A stretch of 64,000 bases of DNA from Paenibacillus sp. 1_12 (GTDB lineage Bacteria > Bacillota > Bacilli > Paenibacillales > NBRC-103111): assembly GCF_900114475.1 (NCBI RefSeq), contig NZ_FOTE01000003.1:1-64000 (forward strand). The letters are read 5' to 3'. Below, in pieces: positions 36,373 to 46,228 of the stretch. Each line of letters begins with the position of its first letter. Positions within the stretch are counted from its first letter, which is position 1. The notes below the pieces were generated by a model. It ran no database searches. It saw only the letters and a list, made by a program, of their open reading frames with translations, and had not been told where the DNA came from. A program made the position numbers and the translations under genes.

Positions 36373-36852
36373 ATGCAGCAGCATTGGAAAGTGGGGGCTC
36401 TTGCCAATATGACCGGACTTACAGTCCGCACCCTGCGGTTTTACGATCAGATCGGCTTATTTTCACCGTCAGGGCATTCCGATACCGGTCATCGGTTGTA
36501 TAACGAAGCCGACATCAAACGGCTGCAACAAATCTTGTCTCTAAAAGATTTGGGCTTATCTCTTGAAGAAATGAAGTCGGTACTTAAAGGGCATACGTAT
36601 AGCCCGTCTGATATCGTGGATATTCAGATTGAAAGGGTCCGGAAAAATATAAAAACCCAACAGAAGCTTTTGGCTGAACTCGAACGCGTGGCCGAGCGAA
36701 TGAGCCATCAGGATCCGCTTTCAATTGACGCATTTATTTCATTACTGGAAACGATGAAGGTAAGCCACGAAAAGTATATCATTGAACATCGCTTGAATTG
36801 GGAACTTCGTTTCGATATGCTTGGCGATTTTCTAAACGATAATTTGACATGA
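36373..36852 (+). CDS. MerR-family regulator
   Basis: AAAGGAG precedes ATG 36373. The winged helix is typical (VGALANMTGLTVRTLRFYDQ, then GHRLYNEADIKRLQQIL), followed by a coiled-coil dimer region and a short C-terminal part without a known ligand domain. 159 residues. 24 bp ahead of the SRPBCC gene on the same strand, so probably one operon. Confidence 0.85.
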   Translation: MQQHWKVGALANMTGLTVRTLRFYDQIGLFSPSGHSDTGHRLYNEADIKRLQQILSLKDLGLSLEEMKSVLKGHTYSPSDIVDIQIERVRKNIKTQQKLLAELERVAERMSHQDPLSIDAFISLLETMKVSHEKYIIEHRLNWELRFDMLGDFLNDNLT

Positions 36853-36876
36853 GATCTCAATGGGGAGGATTTACTT

Positions 36877-37743
36877 ATGAAACAGCGATATACGACTCAT
36901 TCTACATTCCAAATTGAGCGCATTTACCGTGCCGCTCCGGAACGCGTATTTGCCGCATGGTCGGACCGAAGCGCCAAAGCTCGCTGGTTCCAGCCTGCCG
37001 ATGAATTCGATTTTCGCATTGGCGGACGTGAATTGAGCCGGGGGGGCCCTCCAGGCGGACCTGTCTATACATTTGAGGCCTATTACCAGGAAATCGTGCC
37101 CAATGAACGTTTAGTATACACGTATAGTCTGGACCAAGGAGAAATCCGGATATCGGTTTCCATCGCAACTATTGAATTTATGCCGACTAGCGATGGCGTC
37201 AAATTGATATTTACAGAGCAAGGAACATTTTTCGACGGTTACGATACGCCGGAACAACGCGAGCATGGAACTAAGGAAATGCTGGACCTTCTCGCAAAAT
37301 CTCTTGGAGAAAGCAACGCAGCTACCTTCGAACTTGTGTCTCGTCGGAAGTTCGGTGCTCCTCGGAATTTGGTATACCGGGCTTGGACGGAGCCGGAACT
37401 TCTCGCGCAGTGGTGGGGACCTAACGGTTTCACGAATACTTTCCACACTTTCGATTTAAGACCCGGAGGCTTCTGGGAATTTACGATGCATAGCCCTGAC
37501 GGAGCCGACTTTCCGAACCGAAATGTATTCCTTGAAGTCGGGCCCGAGAGTATTGTGCTGCGACACGAATCCAGACCTCACTTTATCCTGACTTTCACAT
37601 TCGAGGACGTTGATGGTGGGACAGAGATTACTTTCAAGCAGACTTTCGAAACAGAGGAAGAATACAACAAGCTCAAGCCCATTTGCGAAGAAGCGAATGA
37701 ACAGAATTTAGACAGGCTCGGATCGCTCTTGAACAGGCTTTAA
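36877..37743 (+). CDS. Tandem SRPBCC (AHSA1-like) protein
   Basis: GGGGAGG lies 11 bases before ATG 36877. Two AHSA1 domains in one 288-residue chain: residues about 10-140 (IERIYRAAPERVFAAWSDRS, RWFQP) and 150-288 (LVSRRKFGAPRNLVYRAWTE, QWWGPNGF). These START-like folds bind hydrophobic ligands. Most relatives have one domain. Cotranscribed with the MerR gene, which probably controls it. Confidence 0.85.
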   Translation: MKQRYTTHSTFQIERIYRAAPERVFAAWSDRSAKARWFQPADEFDFRIGGRELSRGGPPGGPVYTFEAYYQEIVPNERLVYTYSLDQGEIRISVSIATIEFMPTSDGVKLIFTEQGTFFDGYDTPEQREHGTKEMLDLLAKSLGESNAATFELVSRRKFGAPRNLVYRAWTEPELLAQWWGPNGFTNTFHTFDLRPGGFWEFTMHSPDGADFPNRNVFLEVGPESIVLRHESRPHFILTFTFEDVDGGTEITFKQTFETEEEYNKLKPICEEANEQNLDRLGSLLNRL

Positions 37744-37858
37744 CGAATAGGTTTGACAAACGTCAAATAATTCAGTTGCTCATACCCATATGCAGCTCAA
37801 ACGTTAATTAGAATAATGCGTGAAAAAGCTACGTGGAAACGATAGTGTGATGAAGATG

Positions 37859-37896
37859 ATAGGAGCTGTCGCCGTAGCGATTTGCTCCTATTTTTG
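37859..37896 (+). terminator. Terminator of the MerR-SRPBCC operon
   Basis: ATAGGAGC pairs with GCTCCTAT and is followed by TTTTTGT. The rest of 37744-38090 shows nothing else. Confidence 0.75.
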
Positions 37897-38102
37897 TAGT
37901 AACGGGGAGGATAGTGTAATCATTTCACGAATAACTATTTAAGTATAAATTACTAAATTAGTAAAAAAAGGTATATTAAATTATTGCAATTCTCGCTTTA
38001 CGACGAATTTATGGATAGGCAAACTACATTATTAAAGTAAGATGATGGATTATGATGATGAAGAAAAATAAATTTTACGCATATTGAAGGGTGGAAATAA
38101 TG

Positions 38103-38564
38103 ATGGGTTACATTCAAAATATAAGGAAAAAGATTGGTCATGATAGGCTGATTGCCGTTGGGGCTGGAGTTTTTGTTTACAAAGACGGTAAGGTCCTATT
38201 GCAAAAACGAAGAGACAATTTATGTTGGGCATTGCATGGCGGTGTGGTCGAAATAGGCGAGGTTGTTGAAAATGCTGCAAAACGCGAATTACTTGAGGAA
38301 ACCGGACTGATTGCCGGTAAACTTGAACTTTTAGGTGTTTTCTCGGGTGATAATAGGATGTATACATATCCAAACGGTGATGAAGTATATATAATCGGTA
38401 TCATTTATATATGTCGAGACTTTGCAGGAGAATTATTACCTAAAACAGACGAAACGGTAGAACTTAAATGGTTCGATATTGACGATTTACCAAAAGAAAT
38501 AAGCCCACTCAACGTAGTGCCCATGCAAGCTTTTGTAGATTATATAAAGCGTACAAACCCTTAA
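38103..38564 (+). CDS. NUDIX hydrolase
   Basis: GGGTGG precedes the paired ATGs at 38100/38103. The 153-residue protein has a complete NUDIX box (GVVEIGE, then RELLEETGL, about residues 47-69). Hydrolyses nucleoside-diphosphate-linked substrates; which one is unknown. MutT/ADP-ribose pyrophosphatase-like. Stands alone. Confidence 0.85.
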   Translation: MGYIQNIRKKIGHDRLIAVGAGVFVYKDGKVLLQKRRDNLCWALHGGVVEIGEVVENAAKRELLEETGLIAGKLELLGVFSGDNRMYTYPNGDEVYIIGIIYICRDFAGELLPKTDETVELKWFDIDDLPKEISPLNVVPMQAFVDYIKRTNP

Positions 38565-38666
38565 GGTAAAAAATATTTTCAAAAAAAAGACATCCCAATA
38601 AACCAGGGAATTATGAAACATAGCAGGCTAAATACGCTATACATCATAACAAAAGGTAGGTACAAA

Positions 38667-39343
38667 ATGAGAAAATTAATTATAGGATTTATAATCGGAT
38701 TAATTGTGTCTTTAAGTACTGTAGCTTATGGTTCAAGTCCCATTCAAGATTTCTTGTCTTCAGCAAATTTTAATTTTAACGGTAAACCTACAACACTCAG
38801 TAATGAATACTCTGTAATAAACTATAACGGCCATGTGTATGTTCCAATTCGTTTTGTTGCTGAAAATTTAGCGGCTATAGAAATTAATTACGATGATGAA
38901 ACGAAGACAATCAGTGTTGAACAATCTAGTATAAAGTTTGATGAATATATTAATGCACCTATTCCGTTTGTTGCCTATGAAAAAAAATCAATGGAAATGT
39001 ATGGATGCAAGATATTCCATTACTTCAAGGTAGTGCTTGCTGGAAAAAATGCATTGAATCAATTAAACCAGTACCTGAATTTGTGAAACAAATAGAATAT
39101 CCCCCTGTCATTGTTAATCAGGAATCAACTGTTATAGTTAAATATCCAAATGGCTTAGAACCTTCAAAGATTGAAAGCTCAATAGTCACAGGTGAAGGGT
39201 ACAAGATGGTTGATTTCAAAAGCATTAATATTGAGAATAATCGCCTATCATTACCACAAGAACCTGGAAAGTATTCTATACTAATGCAATCGGCATGGAA
39301 AACGGGTACGACTTCCTACATTTTTGTGGTAGAAGTTAAATAA
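38667..39343 (+). pseudogene. Stalk-domain protein, frameshifted
   Basis: AAAGGTAGG precedes ATG 38667, and a signal peptide follows (RKLIIGFIIGLIVSLSTVAYG). One stalk unit is seen (NGHVYVPIRFVAENLAAIEI). The match leaves this frame near 38990, and a good coding stretch continues in another frame (WMQDIPLLQGSACWKKC on to YIFVVEVK, stop 39341-39343). Likely one indel near the A-rich run at 38981-38990. Confidence 0.7.
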
Positions 39344-39442
39344 TTATCAAAGTGTGTGGAAATTCGACGAAACTGTTTAATCTTGTTTAAAAAGCATTTC
39401 ACACCATGATGCTGGACTCAACGGGATTTGTTAATCATTAAG

Positions 39443-39459
39443 CTAACGAGCAGTTATGG
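39443..39459 (+). repeat. Junction motif copy (empty-site form)
   Basis: CTAACGAGCAGTTATGG. On the minus strand its first three bases are the TAG stop of the gene at 39443-39850. Confidence 0.55.
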
Positions 39460-39850
39460 TCAATTCATACAACTTTATTAAATCCATATCCTCCATATTT
39501 ATTAACCATACCAATGTATATAGCCTATCACCTTTAATACCTATGATTCTGGTATTGCTTTGTATTGGAAATGTATAATCGGCTTTTTCAAATGGCTTAT
39601 TCAATGAATCATCTTTACCTTTATAGGGAACGTAATAAATTTTATAACCATTAATTGTATCTAAATATTTTATTTGTAAAGAAAATAATTCTAATTTTGA
39701 GTATTCATGATGAGATCTGAAATCTTTGATTAATCGTTCATCATGATCGTCTATATTGTTATATCTATCTACATAATCAAAATTAACATCAGTAATAGGT
39801 AAAGAAAACAGGGTTATAACTAATAATTGTAGTGCGATCTCTTTGATCAT
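39443..39850 (-). CDS. Hypothetical exported protein
   Basis: GGAGG lies six bases before ATG 39850. The 135-residue product starts with a hydrophobic export-like segment (EIALQLLVITLFSLPI) and then a charged, beta-rich domain (LFSLQIKYLDTINGYKIYYV and TRIIGIKGDRLYTLVWLINM). No family recognised. The last five codons and the stop are encoded by the junction motif. Confidence 0.6.
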   Translation of the reverse strand: MIKEIALQLLVITLFSLPITDVNFDYVDRYNNIDDHDERLIKDFRSHHEYSKLELFSLQIKYLDTINGYKIYYVPYKGKDDSLNKPFEKADYTFPIQSNTRIIGIKGDRLYTLVWLINMEDMDLIKLYELTITAR

Positions 39851-39868
39851 GATAAACCTCCTATACAT

Positions 39869-40203
39869 ATTTTTAATTATAAACCAATATATGTAATGAT
39901 ATTAAACTATTTTATGCTGACAATATAGTATTCGTGAAGAAGAGATTGGGGCTACGTGGCTATATGTTGGAGGAACTACAAGGTTAGGATTATGGCTTCC
40001 ACGAGAGTGTAATCAGAACCAATTCATTGAAAATAGTAAGGTTGGAGTTGAACATTAGGAAACCTATCCCATTAATTTTCCCTAATATCTTCTAATTATA
40101 GGTCTTTTATAGTATAATGTTTTTTTGTTGTCGAATTAGTCATACACGTGGAGTAGGACTAAGGTTGGCAAAACATCATACATAGAGATAAGGAGACCTA
40201 CTT
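39869..40203. other. Gap with a possible remnant
   Basis: A plus-strand frame at about 39933-40059 (EEIGATWLYVGGTTRLGLWL) looks coding but has no start or neighbours. Otherwise promoter region of the SLH gene. Confidence 0.3.
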
Positions 40204-43200
40204 ATGCAACAAAGATCAATAAGCAGTAAGATCAGTACGATGCTAGTCTTTGCATTACTGTTATACGCTTTTATGCCCGTTTTAGCTTTTGGAGCGGCAG
40301 CAGCACAGTTTAAGGACATTGCAGGTTCGTATGCACAGAAAGAGATTCAAGAATTGGTTGATGCAGGCATCATTTCCGGCTACGAGGATAATACGTTCCA
40401 GCCACAAAGTGCGATGACTCGCGCCGAGCTTGCCAAAATCATCGTATTGTCAATGGGCTTACAGGAGAGTCCTGAAAAGGCATCGACATTCCTAGATGTT
40501 GATACGAAAAGCTGGTACCGTGGTTATGTTGGAGCATTAGTGAATTCTGGCATTACCCAAGGGACTTCCGATACGGCATTTTCGCCAAACGCAAAAGTGA
40601 CTCGCGAAGAGCTGGTTGTCTTTTTTGTGCGTGCTTTTGGTTTGGAAGAAGCGGCCAAAAAACTTGCTCCAACTACGAAGCTGACGGATATGTCGATCGT
40701 TTCTGATTGGGCAAAAGCGCATGTTTCGTTGGCATTCCAAATGGGCTTTGTCCAAGGCATCGAGGGGAATGACGGAACGCTGAGGTTCAGCCCGAAGGAA
40801 AACGCTGAGCGTCAAGCGTTGGCACGTCTGGCTTACGAATTTAAAACTGAAAAGTCCAAGTACCTAGATAAGGCGAAGGAGCTTGCCGGAGCAGTGGACA
40901 AACAGTCCGAACAAACTCCTGACACGGAAGATGCTGCCCCTAAAACGGATGCGGGTTCCAACGGAGGTAGTTCCGGAACATCTTCATCGCAGAAGCAAGA
41001 CACCAGCCAATATTTCGCAGTTAGTTCGGTTCGCTCATTGGATAATACCACGGTACAAGTGACTTTGGACAAAATGGTCATTAATCCCGTTTTTGTCCGT
41101 ACGTTTAGTGCAGATGGTGATTTAACCGTTTCAAAACAAGAGGTTAAGATTGGAACATCGGAGGTCATACTGACGACAAGTGCTCAAAAAGCCGGTCAGT
41201 TGTACAATTTGAGTTACAATGGCGCAGTTACTGACAAGACCTTTGAAGGTACTGCAACTACATTGACGAAAGTGGAAGCAAAGGAATATGTGGAGGACTA
41301 CCAACTGGTGCAAGAAGGTACATATGGCACCGAGAACGTTGCGGGTATTCCAGATGGGGCCCAACCCAAAACAGCTACATTTAAGGGGAATCTGCTTATT
41401 GCTGGCCCTGGGATTACGCTGAAAAATACAACGATTGAGGGAGATCTGATTATCGGGGCTGCTGTCGGCGAGGGAGACGTTACTCTTCAAAACGTCGAAA
41501 TCAAGGGAGCAACCATTGTTCGCGGTGGGGGATTAAACAGTATCCACTTGAACGACACAATTATGGTTAGCATCATCGTGGACAAGCGCAGCGGTGCGGT
41601 CCGTTTGGTGGCTCAAGGAAACACGGTTGTAAGTGGGGAAGTGACTCTGCAATCTTCTGTAAGTTTGCAATCTCCAACTACAGGAAACGCTGTGTTCGGC
41701 AGAATTAACATTGCTTCCAGTATGCCTAGCAATTCCACAGTGCGATTAGAAGGCGTATTTGAAACGGTTGATGTTATCGCAACGAATATTGCTATTTCCA
41801 TTCCATCCGGAAGCGTGCAGAACTTGACACTTAGACAGGAAGCATTCGGAACGGCACTAGATTTAGGGAATTCGACAGTGGGTTATTTGGATGTTCAATC
41901 CATGCCTTCTCTTATTTCCGGTTTTGGCATCATTTTAAATGCAAATTATGGATTGCAAAATGTACCATCGGAAATTGTTGCCGTGAATACAACTGGTTTC
42001 GAGCCAACGATTGTACCCCCAACAGGAACGCCGAGACTATATTTTGGAAACTTGACGAATGGTTCACTGCAACTGAGATTTAACCAAGAGGTAACCAATT
42101 TAACGTCCGAGGATTTTGTTGTCAGCGCCACGCTTAATAATCAACCGTTTACGTTAGAACAGCTGATATTCAACAGCGCCGAAAACACATTTGCGTTCAC
42201 ACCCCTAGATGCAGGGCAACATCACGGTAAGGAATTAATGGTGAATGTTGAACCGGCGGCATCTACAAGCAAATTTGAACGAACCACCTCAGCTAAAGTG
42301 GTTATCACAGGTTTTGAAGGTAACATTATTGATGTGAATAATAATCCGGTTGCTGGAGTTACGATTCAATTCAGACGTGGCATCGGAAGCACGATTGGCA
42401 CAATATTGAAAACAGTTGTTACCGACAATAATGGTCATTACCAGGTAACCCTGCCATCGGGTACGTATACCGGTGAAATTACTGCGCCTGGTTTCATTAC
42501 GACTTATCTGGTAGGAGTTGCTGCTGATAATACGTATAACAGGAATGAAAATGCAACAGCTATTCGTATTCCTGGAGAAAACGAGACCCGTATTGTATTA
42601 GTATGGGGAGCCAGCCCACGAGATTTGGACTCTCACTTGGTAGGACCGCAGCCAGATGGGGTAGGCCAGTTCCATACTTGGTATGGTGGAAAGACTTATT
42701 ACTATAATAACACCCTTTTTGATGACCTGGATCTTGATGATGTATCTTCTTATGGACCTGAGACAACAACAATTCGCCAAGATGTATATGGCACTTATCG
42801 CTTTTATGTTCATAATTTTTCAGGCGACAGCGCACTTAGTCAATCCGGTGCGGTTGTAAAAGTATTCCGTGGAAGCAACCCGGAGCCAGTTCGCACGTAC
42901 AATTTGCCGGCAGGAAATGGATCCGAGAGATACTGGGCTACTTTTGAAATGACAATTTCACCAGATGGCACAACTTATCAAGAAATAGGACAACTAGTTA
43001 ACACCGAAGCACAAGCAAGGGGCGACGAAAGCCTGAATACTGCCACGCTTAGCTCAAGTGTATATAATGTTAACAATGCGAATAACCTTATCTCCAACGT
43101 TCCGGAAGGTACTCCGGTAGCTGACTTTAAGTCAAAGCTAAGTGCTCCTTCCAGAGTTACATTTAATGTATATGAAATCGATGGCTTGACTATTAAGGAA

Positions 43201-43959
43201 GGCAACGTTACAAATACAGATAAGGTCATAGTTACTGCAGCGAACGGAATTACCAAGAAACGTTATTCCATTTCGACAGTGGGCTCATCAGAGAACATCC
43301 CTGCAACAGTGACTGGCTTGACGTATGATTCCATTAAGGCAACAGGCATTCAATTGAAATGGAACGCTAATACTGGAAACAATACCGTCGGTTATGCCGT
43401 ATACCGCAACGGAAGTGAAGTGGGAAGGTCGATCGATGCATCTTATACCGATACGGGACTGATTGCCGGAACTTCCTATATCTACACCGTTAAAGCTTAT
43501 GACGCTGCTAACCGTTATTCCCAAGAGTCAGCTGAGCTGCGGGTAACTACACCAATCCAACTGATTGTAAAAGAATTGCGTGCTTCAGCTGACGCCAACG
43601 TATCTGCTAACGTGTATGGTCCATTTGTTAGAGAAAACGCTACTCAAAAATTCATAGTAACAGGCGATGTTCCAAGTACGGATTATCTTGTTGTGAAATT
43701 TAGCAATGAATTGGGTCAGAATCTAAATGGATTGTTAACACTCAATAATGGTTTGACTATCGATGGTTTTGCAGGTGGAACGGTACAAGCATCGGTATAT
43801 CAGAATGTGTACGTCGTTTTTAAATTCTCCGCGGGCTTGCCATCTGCAGGAACCGAGCTTTCGCTTTACCTTAAAGGACTGCAGTATACTGAATCAAATC
43901 ATATAGTTGATGTTGAACCTGTGCTTCTTCTAGTTAGACGAGAAGAGGAAATTCAATAG
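40204..43959 (+). CDS. Large SLH surface protein with Fn3 and carboxypeptidase-regulatory-like domains
   Basis: AAGGAGACC precedes ATG 40204. 1251 residues in order: signal peptide (about 1-33, cut near AFGAAAA); three SLH units (about 36-215, e.g. VDAGIISGYEDNTFQPQSAM); a Ser/Gly linker (about 240-265); a repetitive beta-helix-like stretch (about 390-590, GPGITLKNTTIEGDLIIGA); an Ig-like part; a carboxypeptidase-regulatory-like domain (about 700-770); a YfaP-like domain (RIVLVWGASPRDLDSHLVGP, about 798-925); and an Fn3 domain (about 1040-1120). Wall-bound surface protein; role unknown. Confidence 0.85.
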   Translation: MQQRSISSKISTMLVFALLLYAFMPVLAFGAAAAQFKDIAGSYAQKEIQELVDAGIISGYEDNTFQPQSAMTRAELAKIIVLSMGLQESPEKASTFLDVDTKSWYRGYVGALVNSGITQGTSDTAFSPNAKVTREELVVFFVRAFGLEEAAKKLAPTTKLTDMSIVSDWAKAHVSLAFQMGFVQGIEGNDGTLRFSPKENAERQALARLAYEFKTEKSKYLDKAKELAGAVDKQSEQTPDTEDAAPKTDAGSNGGSSGTSSSQKQDTSQYFAVSSVRSLDNTTVQVTLDKMVINPVFVRTFSADGDLTVSKQEVKIGTSEVILTTSAQKAGQLYNLSYNGAVTDKTFEGTATTLTKVEAKEYVEDYQLVQEGTYGTENVAGIPDGAQPKTATFKGNLLIAGPGITLKNTTIEGDLIIGAAVGEGDVTLQNVEIKGATIVRGGGLNSIHLNDTIMVSIIVDKRSGAVRLVAQGNTVVSGEVTLQSSVSLQSPTTGNAVFGRINIASSMPSNSTVRLEGVFETVDVIATNIAISIPSGSVQNLTLRQEAFGTALDLGNSTVGYLDVQSMPSLISGFGIILNANYGLQNVPSEIVAVNTTGFEPTIVPPTGTPRLYFGNLTNGSLQLRFNQEVTNLTSEDFVVSATLNNQPFTLEQLIFNSAENTFAFTPLDAGQHHGKELMVNVEPAASTSKFERTTSAKVVITGFEGNIIDVNNNPVAGVTIQFRRGIGSTIGTILKTVVTDNNGHYQVTLPSGTYTGEITAPGFITTYLVGVAADNTYNRNENATAIRIPGENETRIVLVWGASPRDLDSHLVGPQPDGVGQFHTWYGGKTYYYNNTLFDDLDLDDVSSYGPETTTIRQDVYGTYRFYVHNFSGDSALSQSGAVVKVFRGSNPEPVRTYNLPAGNGSERYWATFEMTISPDGTTYQEIGQLVNTEAQARGDESLNTATLSSSVYNVNNANNLISNVPEGTPVADFKSKLSAPSRVTFNVYEIDGLTIKEGNVTNTDKVIVTAANGITKKRYSISTVGSSENIPATVTGLTYDSIKATGIQLKWNANTGNNTVGYAVYRNGSEVGRSIDASYTDTGLIAGTSYIYTVKAYDAANRYSQESAELRVTTPIQLIVKELRASADANVSANVYGPFVRENATQKFIVTGDVPSTDYLVVKFSNELGQNLNGLLTLNNGLTIDGFAGGTVQASVYQNVYVVFKFSAGLPSAGTELSLYLKGLQYTESNHIVDVEPVLLLVRREEEIQ

Positions 43960-43964
43960 AAGCT

Positions 43965-43997
43965 TTGGAGCCAATCTATAGATTGGCTCCATTTTTA
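43965..43997 (+). terminator. Terminator after the SLH protein gene
   Basis: Perfect 10-bp stem GGAGCCAATC / GATTGGCTCC with a TATA loop followed by ATTTTT. Confidence 0.85.
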
Positions 43998-44056
43998 TCA
44001 CACACAGGCTCACTGCTCATTAAGTTCATGATTTGGCTTAATCCCTGTCATTCCCG

Positions 44057-44989
44057 TTATAAAGATAAAATAGCGGTTTCAATTTCTCCTTCAGTATCTG
44101 CAAGTAACTCCAGTGTTTCGGCTAAATAGTTCCATTTTTTACCAACAGCCAAAGATTGACATTTACCAAATAATTGAGCTTGGTTATTTTTTAATGTGGT
44201 TAGTTGTGTATGTCTGCCATTAAAGAAGGTTGAAAAATCAAGTGCTCGTCTCGCCCCTACGGGAAAGGCAAAGTGTATTAAATGCCCGATTTCTCCATTG
44301 TCAATAATTCCATTTCTGATGCGTTCAGCCTTTAACCGAATTGCATTTCTCCCCACAGGTTTATCTTCCTTAAAGGCATATTTCTTCTGTTCCTCATAAT
44401 TCACTTTGAATAGTTCAACCGCATTATTATATAATTCATCTTTTGTTGGATTCGATATTCGTTGAGGCGATACCCAAGACCGGTAAGAACCACTACTCCA
44501 AGTTATTTTCTCTGCTTTCCACGCTAATTCTAACTGTTCTAGAGAGAGCCAGACATAAGGAAATCCTGCTGGATCATGCAACAGTATTTCCTTCTCGTTA
44601 ATATCTAATGCTAATATATAATGGTCACAACCACCCAAATTACGATAATTTGGATTGTAATTCAGATGCCCCATATCCAAGGGTCCCAACATGACTGGAG
44701 AAATTAAAAGGTCTGTTTTTAACTCCTCTATTGGAATTTGTTCCGATTCCTTACTTACTTTCTCTATGACATTAAACCCTAAAATCTCAAACGCATGACA
44801 AACGCCTCGATCTGGACTGCTTGTACAAGTATCGAAAAAGATCATGTTATTTCGCTCAAGGAAAGCACCTAACGCAAATCCAGTAATAACTTCAATTAAA
44901 GAAGGAGAAATATACTCCCCGATTGTTGAAAGCAGCATTGATGCGGAATTTGCATAGCAATACGCGCCATTCCCATGGTATATAGTCAT
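44057..44989 (-). CDS. BtrH N-terminal-like protein
   Basis: GGGAGTGATTGA precedes ATG 44989. 310 residues. The N-terminal half resembles the BtrH_N/C39-like family: GNGAYCYANSASMLLSTIGE with the candidate nucleophile Cys11, and DHYILALDINEKEILLHDPA with His and Asp near residue 122-140. BtrH transfers an acyl group in butirosin synthesis; many relatives of unknown role exist in Bacillales. No biosynthetic cluster is near, so the function stays open. Confidence 0.6.
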   Translation of the reverse strand: MTIYHGNGAYCYANSASMLLSTIGEYISPSLIEVITGFALGAFLERNNMIFFDTCTSSPDRGVCHAFEILGFNVIEKVSKESEQIPIEELKTDLLISPVMLGPLDMGHLNYNPNYRNLGGCDHYILALDINEKEILLHDPAGFPYVWLSLEQLELAWKAEKITWSSGSYRSWVSPQRISNPTKDELYNNAVELFKVNYEEQKKYAFKEDKPVGRNAIRLKAERIRNGIIDNGEIGHLIHFAFPVGARRALDFSTFFNGRHTQLTTLKNNQAQLFGKCQSLAVGKKWNYLAETLELLADTEGEIETAILSL

Positions 44990-45088
44990 TCAATCACTCC
45001 CTTTTCATTACGACTAATACTGGTCCAACCAGTTTTTATAAAGTAGTTATTGAAGCGTGAGGCCAATGGACAAAGTGCTTCTGTAAAA

Positions 45089-45211
45089 CTATATAAGATG
45101 AACCAAACATCCGGACAGCAGGTAGATGCTGCAAAAGCGAACACTTTGTTTCTCCAGAAGGGTCCGCTTTCTCCGCTTGGGCTGTATGTTTCTTTGGTTC
45201 ATCTTATATAG
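45089..45211 (-). mobile_element. MITE copy 4, internally deleted (123 bp)
   Basis: Both termini are perfect (CTATATAAGATGAACCAAA on each side, inverted), but about 80 bp of the interior is missing, joined at a short AAAGC-like repeat. It lies between two minus-strand genes. Confidence 0.8.
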
Positions 45212-45256
45212 AGTTTAACAATGTTAGCATTTGTTGAAGAATGCCCTTGCTAATGG

Positions 45257-46075
45257 TCATAATATTTTTACGGGAATATACAAATCGATTTGTGTTTTTT
45301 CATTGTCAATGCCTAAAAATCGTTCATCGTACCTTTCGAAGTCGATTCCTTGTATGGGCTCAAGACCATGAATGGGCAACCACCTGCTGTAGATAAGTTC
45401 CATTGTTTCCCCGATCCGGTTTAGATTGCCGAAGTGTGTGAACACGGCATAATGTTGTGATGGTAGAGTGAATGCGATCATCCCCTGCGGAACGAATGTC
45501 CCGTCCGTTCTAAAACCAGCGATATAAGTGAAATCTCCATTCAAATCTGGATTACAAATACCGTAAGAAACTTCGGGTTGCAAACTGATGCATTGAACCT
45601 CGTGCTCCCGCCTTATGAATCGGTCCCACATTTGTGGAATGCCACCGTCACTACTTTTGCTATTCCATTCCATTCCTACAACAATAAAAGAGTCCTTTTT
45701 TTCTATCTTTGGTTCGATGATCAATCCTCCCGTATTAGAAATATGCTCAACCATATGTTGAACCGCAGCCAGGTGTTTCTGTTGGCGTGTAATTTCATCC
45801 TGAATGCTCTCTGCATGCTCTAAGAGTATAATCTTCACTTTCTCAGCATCATTGAGTGTGCCGTTCAATTTGAGCTGACGTATTACCTCAATGCCGAGCC
45901 CCATTGAGCGAAGTAACAGAATTCGACGCAGTTCAGGTAGTTGCGCAGATGCGTAGTAACGATAAAGGTTATCGTCATCTACTCTTTCCGGCGTAAATAA
46001 GCCAACGGCGTCATAGTGCCGTATCGTTTTAGCGGACACGTTAAAAATACGTGCCAGTTGTCCAACAGTTAACAT
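45257..46075 (-). CDS. MerR-family regulator with GyrI-like effector domain
   Basis: GGGGGTATC lies a few bases before ATG 46075. 272 residues: winged helix (VGQLARIFNVSAKTIRHYDA), coiled coil (about 75-115), then a GyrI/BmrR-like ligand domain (about 125-270, with a closing DLYIPVKIL typical of that fold). It would bend a 19-bp-spaced promoter on ligand binding. A long palindrome lies just upstream. Confidence 0.85.
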   Translation of the reverse strand: MLTVGQLARIFNVSAKTIRHYDAVGLFTPERVDDDNLYRYYASAQLPELRRILLLRSMGLGIEVIRQLKLNGTLNDAEKVKIILLEHAESIQDEITRQQKHLAAVQHMVEHISNTGGLIIEPKIEKKDSFIVVGMEWNSKSSDGGIPQMWDRFIRREHEVQCISLQPEVSYGICNPDLNGDFTYIAGFRTDGTFVPQGMIAFTLPSQHYAVFTHFGNLNRIGETMELIYSRWLPIHGLEPIQGIDFERYDERFLGIDNEKTQIDLYIPVKIL

Positions 46076-46116
46076 TGTGGATACCCCCTTTACTTGGATC
46101 TGATTTCATCTTATAA

Positions 46117-46153
46117 GATTACCGTAAGGGAAAGGTCAAGACCTACCGTAATC
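46117..46153. promoter_or_regulatory. Palindromic operator upstream of the MerR gene
   Basis: Arms GATTACCGTA and TACCGTAATC with an inner AGGTC-AA-GACCT palindrome. GACCTTTCCCTTACGGTAATC-like composition on the minus strand is typical of MerR operators. Confidence 0.55.
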
Positions 46154-46228
46154 TTTTTCAACGGTTTCTGTTAAGCTGAGGTTGAGTGGGAATAAAGTAT
46201 TAGACTAGCGATTGATTACTCAACTTGT

